Shown: positions 1 through 4,456 of the stretch, in pieces | Numbering within the stretch: position 1 is the first letter of the stretch | How the letters are laid out: each line of letters opens with the position of its first letter | DNA from: a bacterium | Lineage (GTDB): Bacteria > Bacillota_I > Bacilli_A > RF39 > UBA660 | Direction of reading: 5' to 3' | Length of the DNA stretch: 9,497 nt | NCBI GenBank assembly: GCA_029012525.1 | Contig: JAQXMG010000095.1 | Location: 1 to 9,497, forward strand | The notes under the pieces: model-generated | The model's database searches: none | The model's input: the letters and a program-made list of their open reading frames with translations, nothing else | What the model was told of the DNA's origin: nothing | Made by a program: the position numbers and the translations under genes

Positions 1-236
1 TCTTTGTTTCTATTTCCATTATTTATTTTTTTACTTGATTCGGTTGATCCGACTTTTTCAAATCCTCTTTCTTGCATTACTTGACGATAAAAAGCATTGG
101 TAGATAATACCTGAGCTACTAACATAAGCCAATTACCCATAGCATTTTGTTCATTAGCAGTAGCATCATCAATTAGTAAATATCCAACAGCAACAGCACT
201 AAAAGAAAAAAGTTTTGGTGGAATGTTTGGTATCAT
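1..236 (-). CDS. Small hypothetical protein, C-terminus cut by the window edge
   Basis: Reading the minus strand from ATG at 236-234 gives 78 codons open to the window edge. The product begins MIPNIPPKLFSFSAVAVGYL and continues with a segment containing LIDD, NEQNAMGNW and LMLVAQVLSTN. The ribosome binding site AAAGGA (243-248) lies 6 bases before the ATG, which supports this start. Residues 9-22 and 36-46 are mildly hydrophobic, but neither is a convincing membrane segment, and no cleavable signal peptide is evident. Beyond about residue 60 the chain becomes polar, rich in Ser, Asn and Lys, suggesting a disordered tail. I have a weak impression of similar small uncharacterised proteins in gut Firmicutes, but no function can be assigned. 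It is transcribed divergently from the alpha-CTD-repeat gene. Confidence 0.7.
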   Translation of the reverse strand, partial: MIPNIPPKLFSFSAVAVGYLLIDDATANEQNAMGNWLMLVAQVLSTNAFYRQVMQERGFEKVGSTESSKKINNGNRNK

Positions 237-254
237 AATTTATCCTTTTAGTAA

Positions 255-283
255 ATTATATGAATAAAAAGACCAATCATGAA
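255..283 (-). promoter_or_regulatory. Candidate promoter of the small hypothetical gene
   Basis: On the minus strand a perfect TATAAT (260-255) is preceded at 17 bases by a weak -35, TTCATG (283-278). Transcription would start near 248, leaving a leader of only about 12 bases that just contains the ribosome binding site. The -10 is good and the -35 poor, so this is tentative. Confidence 0.35.
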
Positions 284-307
284 TTAAAACAAAACTATAA
301 ATAAAAA

Positions 308-337
308 TTGACTAAATTTGTATTTTTATGTTATAAT
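308..337 (+). promoter_or_regulatory. Strong extended -10 promoter for the alpha-CTD-repeat gene
   Basis: TTGACT (308-313), an 18-base spacer and TATAAT (332-337), with TG one base upstream of the -10 (329-330), form a near-consensus extended -10 SigA-type promoter. Transcription should start near 344. A ribosome binding site with a G run (355-359) follows about 9 bases before ATG 369. Confidence 0.75.
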
Positions 338-368
338 ATATCAGCTTTAACGAAGGGGGTTAGTTAAA

Positions 369-1616
369 ATGAAAAAAATGACAAAAGAAGATATAAAACA
401 ATATTTACTTAAAGTTTTTAAAGAAGAAATACCTGATGAAGAATTATATAAATTAAATGAATATATAAAACAATTAACTAATGTTTTAGTGGATGAGTTA
501 TATGATATAGCAAAAGATAAAATTGAAACTTTAGATGAAAAACAAACTTTTATTATAAGAAAACTATTTGGAATACTAGATAATGGTAATTGTCAGACAT
601 ATGAAAGTGTAGGAAAAATTTTAAAATTATCAAGACAAAGAATTTATGAATTTAAAACTAGAATAATATATTATTTAACATATCAAATTATTTTTGGAAA
701 TGGTTTATCAATAAATAACATTAAAAATCAAAAAGTTTTATTATCAGATTCAATTATTATTTTAAATCTTTCTGTCAATGATTTAAAATTTTTTCAAAGT
801 ATAGGACTAAAAACAATTAATGATCTTATTTCTATTAATGAAATATTGTTATCACAAAAAGTAAATAATGATGAAAAATTCAAAATTCTAAAAGAAAAAA
901 TTATTGATTTAGGTTTTTCTTTTAATAAAGGATTAGAAGAAAAATTTAATAATTTACCAGTTACTATGCTAAATTTATCAAATAGAAGTTTAAATACTTT
1001 AAAAAGAGCACATATAATAACTATTAGTGATCTTACAAAATTAACTAATTTAGAGTTATCTGAAATAAATTGTTTGGGTAAAGAAGGTCTAGAAGAAATT
1101 AAGAGATCCTTATATAATTTTATTTTTATTTTTAATGAAATGTCATCAAGAGAAACATGTAATGCAACAGTTGACGTATTAAATTTATCAGATGGATGTA
1201 AAAATGCTTTACAACAGGAAAACATAAAGACTATTGATGATCTTACTAAAATTACCAAATTGAAATTATGTAGATTTAATGGTATAGGTAAAAATGACTT
1301 AGAAAATATAGAAGCTTGTTTACAAAGTTTAGGGTTATCATTTAAAGAAGAATCATTTTCTGAAATATCTGAAAAGATAAAAAAATTACCAATTGAGGTA
1401 TTACACTTATCAACTAGAACCTTAAATGTATTAGAAAAAGAAAATATAACAACAATTAATGATCTTATTAAAATGACTAAACTTGAACTATCTAAAAAAG
1501 ATAAAGTAGGAACAAAAATAGTAGAAGAAATAGAAATTTGTTTACAAAGTATTGGATTGTCCTTTAGAGAAGAATCGTTTTCCGAAATACCAGAAAATTT
1601 AAAAAAATGCCAATAA
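369..1616 (+). CDS. Sigma-70 region-4-like HTH protein with tandem RNA polymerase alpha-CTD-like repeats
   Basis: Frame-0 product of 415 residues. Residues 55-104 resemble sigma-70 region 4: LDEKQTFIIRKLFG, then a helix-turn-helix with VGKILKLSRQRIYEFK (81-96), matching the family pattern 'VG..l.vsReRIrqie'. Four repeats of about 55 residues follow at 129-184, 197-253, 267-325 and 341-399. Each starts with LNLS or LHLS and carries an 'I.TI.DL' segment; repeats 2-4 also carry a 'G.....EEI/ENI..L' segment. This is the signature of the RNA polymerase alpha C-terminal domain, a helix-hairpin-helix fold that contacts AT-rich DNA and activators. Repeats 2 and 4 keep the Arg and Asn equivalent to E. 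coli Arg265 and Asn268 (R206/N209, R350/N353). There is no alpha N-terminal domain, so this is not RpoA. A DNA-binding or RNA-polymerase-associated regulator is the likely role (inference). The frame ends abruptly at KKCQ after an A7 run, and a fifth repeat continues at once in the -1 frame. Confidence 0.8.
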   Translation: MKKMTKEDIKQYLLKVFKEEIPDEELYKLNEYIKQLTNVLVDELYDIAKDKIETLDEKQTFIIRKLFGILDNGNCQTYESVGKILKLSRQRIYEFKTRIIYYLTYQIIFGNGLSINNIKNQKVLLSDSIIILNLSVNDLKFFQSIGLKTINDLISINEILLSQKVNNDEKFKILKEKIIDLGFSFNKGLEEKFNNLPVTMLNLSNRSLNTLKRAHIITISDLTKLTNLELSEINCLGKEGLEEIKRSLYNFIFIFNEMSSRETCNATVDVLNLSDGCKNALQQENIKTIDDLTKITKLKLCRFNGIGKNDLENIEACLQSLGLSFKEESFSEISEKIKKLPIEVLHLSTRTLNVLEKENITTINDLIKMTKLELSKKDKVGTKIVEEIEICLQSIGLSFREESFSEIPENLKKCQ

Positions 1617-1786
1617 GTATATTAAATTTATCAAATAGGAGTTTTAATGCATTACGAAGAGCAAATATTAAAACTATTGATGATATTAGTAAAATATCAA
1701 ATTTTGAATTGTCACAAAAAAGTGGCATAGGAGTAAAGATATTGGAAGAAATAAATAAATCTTTAAGAATTTTAATCTTATATTTA
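753..1786 (+). repeat. Five tandem alpha-CTD-like coding repeats
   Basis: Repeat cores lie at about 753-920, 957-1127, 1167-1343, 1389-1565 and 1607-1786 (the last in the -1 frame). Successive LNLS motifs are 69, 70, 74 and 74 residues apart. The most recent duplication is visible in the DNA: the block starting TGTTTACAAAG at 1317 recurs 222 bases later at 1539 with scattered substitutions and no gaps up to the A7 run. Repeat 1 is the most degenerate. Confidence 0.8.
1601..1607 (+). other. A7 frameshift site, A_AAA_AAA in the zero frame
   Basis: Seven A's read TTA AAA AAA TGC in frame 0, so the heptamer has the X_XXY_YYZ phase of a -1 slippery site. A -1 slip leads directly into ATG CCA ATA and repeat five. 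I see no upstream Shine-Dalgarno stimulator at the usual 10-14 bases and no convincing downstream hairpin, so programmed frameshifting is not established. Confidence 0.55.
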
Positions 1787-1822
1787 AAAGATGATAGTGA
1801 CAAATTAAAATTAAAAATCTAA
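1607..1822 (+). CDS. Fifth alpha-CTD-like repeat in the -1 frame (continuation of the preceding gene)
   Basis: This 71-residue frame begins MPISILNLSNRSFNALRRA and carries a complete alpha-CTD-like repeat: LNLSNR, IKTIDDI, then SGIGVKILEEI. It joins repeat 4 exactly if the ribosome reads TTA AAA AAA and then ATG, one base back. The LNLS-to-LNLS distance (74 residues) then equals that between repeats 3 and 4, and the joined protein would be 484 residues. No Shine-Dalgarno sequence precedes ATG 1607, where the upstream bases are A/T only, so independent initiation looks unlikely. Reinitiation after the overlapping stop (1614-1616) is possible. Possible explanations are programmed or transcriptional slippage, a real one-base deletion, or a sequencing or assembly error in the homopolymer. 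Confidence 0.65.
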   Translation: MPISILNLSNRSFNALRRANIKTIDDISKISNFELSQKSGIGVKILEEINKSLRILILYLKDDSDKLKLKI

Positions 1823-1903
1823 AAGTTACAATGATAAAATTTTTTTGAAAATATATCAAAAAGATTTTATTATTATGAATACAATATTAATAATTTAAAT
1901 ATT

Positions 1904-1939
1904 AAAACGTTAGAATATATATAATCTAACGTTTTTATT
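1904..1939 (+). terminator. Rho-independent terminator after the alpha-CTD-repeat gene
   Basis: A perfect 11-bp stem (AAAACGTTAGA at 1904-1914 with TCTAACGTTTT at 1925-1935), a 10-base loop and a T-rich 3' side ending TTTTTATT. The interval 1823-1903 before it is AT-rich and shows no gene. The A-rich left flank could also support termination from the opposite strand. Confidence 0.75.
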
Positions 1940-1944
1940 AAAAT

Positions 1945-1967
1945 AAAAAAAACTCCAACTTGGGAGT
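1945..1967 (-). terminator. Terminator of the tRNA-Gly gene
   Basis: On the minus strand ACTCC (1967-1963), a 6-base loop and GGAGT (1956-1952) form a short hairpin followed directly by a run of T's (1951-1945). It lies 11 bases past the tRNA 3' end and back-to-back with the plus-strand terminator. Confidence 0.7.
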
Positions 1968-1978
1968 GCAATTTCATT

Positions 1979-2053
1979 TGGAGCAAATGACGGGAATCGA
2001 ACCCGCATCCTAGCCTTGGCAAGGCCATGTTCTAGCCATTGAACCACATCTGC
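1979..2053 (-). tRNA. tRNA-Gly (anticodon GCC), CCA encoded
   Basis: The minus strand folds into a full cloverleaf. Acceptor GCAGATG pairs with CATTTGC (one G-U). The D stem is GTTC/GAAC. The anticodon stem TGGCC/GGCTA holds loop TTGCCAA with anticodon GCC. The variable loop is GGAT and the T arm GCGGG/CCCGT has loop TTCGATT. Discriminator U73, usual for bacterial tRNA-Gly, is followed by an encoded CCA (1981-1979). The total is 75 bases. It must have its own promoter because ffh is divergent. The best upstream candidate, TTGATT (2099-2094) with GATAAG (2078-2073) at a 15-base spacing, is weak. Confidence 0.95.
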
Positions 2054-2144
2054 AAATTTGATACAAATTAAGCTTATCATTTTTCTTTTTAAAAATCAAT
2101 AATTTTTGAAAAGTTTTTACTTTTTTGGGAATTTTTAATATAAC

Positions 2145-2173
2145 TTGTAATTATTTTTCTATTTTGATACAAT
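2145..2173 (+). promoter_or_regulatory. Extended -10 promoter of ffh with a very short leader
   Basis: TTGTAA (2145-2150), a 17-base spacer and TACAAT (2168-2173), with TG one base upstream of the -10 (2165-2166). Transcription would start about 2180, one base before the ribosome binding site, so the leader is only about 11 bases. Confidence 0.6.
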
Positions 2174-2180
2174 AATTTTT

Positions 2181-2186
2181 GGTGAT
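2181..2186 (+). promoter_or_regulatory. Ribosome binding site fixing the ffh start
   Basis: GGTGAT matches the 3' part of the Shine-Dalgarno consensus AAGGAGGTGAT and lies 4 bases before ATG 2191. It favours that ATG over the in-frame TTG at 2179, which would lie upstream of or at the predicted transcription start. Confidence 0.6.
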
Positions 2187-2190
2187 TAAT

Positions 2191-3498
2191 ATGTTTGAAA
2201 ATTTAAGTGATAGATTACAAAATGCAATAAAAAATATCAAAGGTTATGGCAAAATAACTGAAGAAAATATAGAACCAATGATGAGAGAAATAAGACTTGC
2301 TCTTTTAGAAGCGGATGTCAATTACAAAGTTGTTAAAGAATTTACAAGTACAGTAAGAGAAAAAGCATTAGGAGAGGAAGTTAAAAAAAGCTTAACTCCA
2401 GGAGAAATGTTTGTTGGTATTGTTCGTGATGAACTAGAAAAACTTTTAGGAGGAGAAAATACTCCCCTTAATTTAAATGGTAATCCTGCGATTCTTATGC
2501 TTGTAGGACTTCAAGGAAGTGGTAAAACAACAACTATTGGCAAACTTGCTAATTTATTAAGAAAAAAACATAGTAAAAAACCACTTTTAGTAGCGTGTGA
2601 TGTTTATAGACCTGCTGCTATAGATCAATTAAAACAAATAGGAAAAGAATTAAATATTGAAGTTTATTCTGAAGGTTTAAAAAATCCAGTTGAGATATCA
2701 AAAAATGCTATAGAATATGCTAAAGAAAACAACTATGATTATGTTTTAATAGATACTGCAGGACGTCTTCATATTGATGAAGAATTGATGATGGAATTAG
2801 AAAACATAAAAAAAGAAGTAAATCCAGAAGAAATACTATTAGTAATTGATGCTATGATGGGACAAGATGCTATAAATGTTATAACAGGATTTAATGAAGC
2901 AATTGATTTAACTGGTGTTATTTTAACAAAACTTGATGGCGATACAAGAGGTGGTGTTGCTCTATCAGTTAGACATTTAACTAATGTTCCAATTAAATTT
3001 ATTGGTACATCTGAAAAACTTGATGGAATAGATTATTTTTATCCAGATCGTATGGCATCACGTATTATCGGAATGGGCGATATATTATCAATTGTCGATA
3101 AAGCAAACGAAGTAATCGATGAAGAAAGTGCAGAAAAATCACTTAAAAAAATGAAAAGTGGTAAATTTGATTTAGAAGATTTTTTGGAGCAAATGAAGCA
3201 GATGAAAAAATTAGGTTCACTTGAAAATATTCTAAAATTACTCCCTGGTGCTAAAAAAGCAGGACTTGATAAAGTAAAAATTGATCCTAAAGAACTTGCT
3301 CATGTTGAAGCAATAATTTTATCAATGACACCTGAAGAAAGGAAAAATCCAGATATTTTAAAAGCATCAAGAAAAGAAAGAATAGCCAAAGGTTCAGGAA
3401 GAAATGTAACAGAAGTGAATAATTTATTAAAAAGATTTGATGAAAGTAAAAAAATGATGAAACAATTGATGAATGGTAAAATGAAATTACCATTCTAG
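2191..3498 (+). CDS. ffh: Signal recognition particle GTPase Ffh (SRP54)
   Basis: Ffh binds SRP RNA and hydrophobic signal sequences of nascent chains and, as a GTPase, docks with FtsY to deliver ribosomes to the membrane. The 435-residue product starts MFENLSDRLQ, the typical N-domain start. The G domain shows the P-loop GLQGSGKTTT (106-115), DVYRPAA (137-143), DTAGR (188-192) and TKLDGDTRGG (246-255). The methionine-rich M domain (about 300-435) includes FLEQMKQMKK, MTPEERKNPDIL and the RNA-binding segment with SRKERIAKGSGRNVTEVN. Length and domains are normal, with only a short tail (MNGKMKLPF). The ATG was chosen from the ribosome binding site and family N-terminus. The common ffh partner ylxM is not immediately upstream. 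The gene converges on, and overlaps, the ZIP transporter gene. Confidence 0.97.
   Translation: MFENLSDRLQNAIKNIKGYGKITEENIEPMMREIRLALLEADVNYKVVKEFTSTVREKALGEEVKKSLTPGEMFVGIVRDELEKLLGGENTPLNLNGNPAILMLVGLQGSGKTTTIGKLANLLRKKHSKKPLLVACDVYRPAAIDQLKQIGKELNIEVYSEGLKNPVEISKNAIEYAKENNYDYVLIDTAGRLHIDEELMMELENIKKEVNPEEILLVIDAMMGQDAINVITGFNEAIDLTGVILTKLDGDTRGGVALSVRHLTNVPIKFIGTSEKLDGIDYFYPDRMASRIIGMGDILSIVDKANEVIDEESAEKSLKKMKSGKFDLEDFLEQMKQMKKLGSLENILKLLPGAKKAGLDKVKIDPKELAHVEAIILSMTPEERKNPDILKASRKERIAKGSGRNVTEVNNLLKRFDESKKMMKQLMNGKMKLPF
3471..3495. other. Hairpin at the convergent ffh/transporter gene ends
   Basis: GAATGGTAA (3471-3479) and TTACCATTC (3487-3495) form a perfect 9-bp stem with a 7-base loop. 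It covers the last ffh codons and begins at the transporter stop codon on the other strand. Neither side has an immediate T run; on the minus strand a T7 lies about 12 bases beyond the stem. It may act as a weak bidirectional terminator or an mRNA 3'-end stabiliser. Confidence 0.45.
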
Positions 3499-4295
3499 CC
3501 TAAAGCTATATCAAGTATCATCATTATTGAAAAACCAATAAGTGTAAATAGAGCCATAAGGTTCTTTTTTTTGTTAGTTTGACTTTCTGGTATTATTTCA
3601 ACAACTACAGCATATATCATGGCACCAGCAGCAAAAGCAAGTAAAAAAGGTAAAATGATTCTTATTTTAAGAGCTAAAAGACAACCTATAACACCAGAAA
3701 TTGGTTCAACTATACCACTTAATTGCCCGTAAAAAAATGCTTTTTTTCTAGAAAAACCTTCTCTTCTAAGAGGTAAACTAACTGCAGTTCCTTCAGGAAA
3801 GTTTTGAATACCAATTCCAAGAGCTAGAAGAGATGCCGATAAAAGTGTTGCACCTTCTAAATTATAAAAAATGGATCCAAAAGCAACTCCAACAACTAAT
3901 CCTTCAGGTATATTATGCAGGGTTATTGATGAAATAAGCATTAGACTTCTTTTTAAACTATTATTAATATCATTTAATTTCTTTTTTGTTAAATGATCAA
4001 ATACTTTATCTCCAATAAATAAAAGCATACCTCCACTTATAAAACCAAATGATGCAACAAGCCAGGTTGTTAAATTTAAACTATTAGCAAGCTCAATTGC
4101 AGGACTAAGTAAAGACCAAAAAGAAGCTGCAATCATAACACCACCAGAAAAACCAAGCATAGCATCCATTACATTTTTATTGATTTTTTTAAAGAAAAAA
4201 ACAAAAGATGCCCCAAGACAAGTAATAAACCAAGTAAATAAAGTAGCAATTAAAGCTTGAATTACATGATTTTGATTAATAAAAAATTCTATCAT
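3495..4295 (-). CDS. ZIP-family divalent metal transporter
   Basis: This 266-residue integral membrane protein resembles bacterial ZIP transporters of the ZupT/GufA type, which take up zinc or other divalent metals. About eight hydrophobic segments are visible. Two central ones carry the hallmark metal-site motifs: LHNIPEG (126-132) in helix 4 and QNFPEG (164-169) in helix 5. Further conserved acids are E197-P198 and EIIPE (233-237). The loop before helix 4 (about 101-116) is short and Lys/Asn-rich, with no His-rich stretch. ATG 4295-4293 has AAGGAG (4306-4301) 5 bases upstream. The gene is divergent from hrcA, and its TAG stop overlaps the ffh TAG in the palindrome CTAG. The metal specificity cannot be read from the sequence. 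A perfect inverted repeat upstream may be its operator. Confidence 0.9.
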   Translation of the reverse strand: MIEFFINQNHVIQALIATLFTWFITCLGASFVFFFKKINKNVMDAMLGFSGGVMIAASFWSLLSPAIELANSLNLTTWLVASFGFISGGMLLFIGDKVFDHLTKKKLNDINNSLKRSLMLISSITLHNIPEGLVVGVAFGSIFYNLEGATLLSASLLALGIGIQNFPEGTAVSLPLRREGFSRKKAFFYGQLSGIVEPISGVIGCLLALKIRIILPFLLAFAAGAMIYAVVVEIIPESQTNKKKNLMALFTLIGFSIMMILDIALG

Positions 4296-4325
4296 AAAAA
4301 CTCCTTTTTCTATGTAGTTTATTCC

Positions 4326-4351
4326 ATTACTATAAAAAGTGTTATAGTAAT
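4326..4351. promoter_or_regulatory. Perfect inverted repeat, candidate operator of the ZIP transporter gene
   Basis: ATTACTATAA (4326-4335) and TTATAGTAAT (4342-4351) are exact inverted copies around the 6-base spacer AAAGTG. The element sits 31 bases upstream of the transporter ATG and directly downstream of a candidate minus-strand -10 TATACT (4357-4352), so it would cover the transcription start. It has no T run and is too far from any gene end to be a terminator. It does not closely match the Zur, MntR or PerR boxes I know; a metal-sensing regulator is inferred only from context. Confidence 0.55.
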
Positions 4352-4371
4352 AGTATAAAATTTTAAAAAAA

Positions 4372-4399
4372 TTAGCAGTATACTATTGACAAGTGCTAA
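4372..4399. promoter_or_regulatory. Imperfect CIRCE operator 1 (HrcA site) over the hrcA -35
   Basis: TTAGCAGTA (4372-4380), 10 bases, AAGTGCTAA (4391-4399). Against the CIRCE consensus TTAGCACTC-N9-GAGTGCTAA this matches 15 of 18 arm positions, but with a spacer one base longer. It contains the -35 hexamer of the heat-shock operon, so HrcA binding would block RNA polymerase. Confidence 0.6.
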
Positions 4400-4415
4400 C
4401 ATATAATAATATAAT
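4386..4415 (+). promoter_or_regulatory. Promoter of the hrcA-grpE-dnaK operon
   Basis: TTGACA (4386-4391), an 18-base spacer and TATAAT (4410-4415) form a consensus vegetative promoter. Transcription should start near 4422, inside the second CIRCE. A second TATAAT at 4402-4407 is too close to the -35 to pair with it. Confidence 0.8.
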
Positions 4416-4419
4416 GTAA

Positions 4420-4446
4420 TTAGCACTTGAGGTTATATAGTGCCAG
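4420..4446. promoter_or_regulatory. Imperfect CIRCE operator 2 from the hrcA transcription start to the ribosome binding site
   Basis: TTAGCACTT (4420-4428), exactly 9 bases, TAGTGCCAG (4438-4446). It matches 14 of 18 CIRCE arm positions with canonical spacing. The right arm is the degraded one and runs into the hrcA ribosome binding site AGGAGGT (4445-4451), which may explain its divergence. Each of the two CIRCEs keeps one near-perfect half, and the two good halves face each other across the -10. Confidence 0.65.
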
Positions 4447-4456
4447 GAGGTATAAT

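Noticed and set aside
794..1258. Minus-strand open frame of 154 codons
   Set aside because: It lies entirely opposite the alpha-CTD-repeat gene, has no ribosome binding site or recognisable domain, and reflects the low stop frequency opposite AT-rich repeats. The other minus-strand frames opposite ffh, hrcA, grpE, dnaK and pepF were dropped for the same reasons.
1607..1822. Independent small gene for a single alpha-CTD-like domain
   Set aside because: There is no Shine-Dalgarno sequence before ATG 1607, and the repeat period continues exactly from the preceding frame, so a split of one gene is the simpler reading.
2055..2069. Small inverted repeat AATTTG-ATA-CAAATT upstream of the tRNA
   Set aside because: Six-base AT-rich arms are expected by chance at this base composition and there is no supporting context.
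2179..2190. TTG start adding four residues to Ffh
   Set aside because: It lies at or before the predicted transcription start and overlaps the ribosome binding site; ATG 2191 gives the family-typical MFENLSDRL start.
4391..4428. Single large inverted repeat AAGTGCTAA...TTAGCACTT read as one reversed CIRCE
   Set aside because: Each half has a partner on its outer side in normal CIRCE order (spacers 10 and 9), so two imperfect CIRCEs explain it better.
4427..4456. TTG start adding ten residues to HrcA
   Set aside because: It would lie in the CIRCE operator and has no ribosome binding site, whereas ATG 4457 has AGGAGGT 5 bases upstream.
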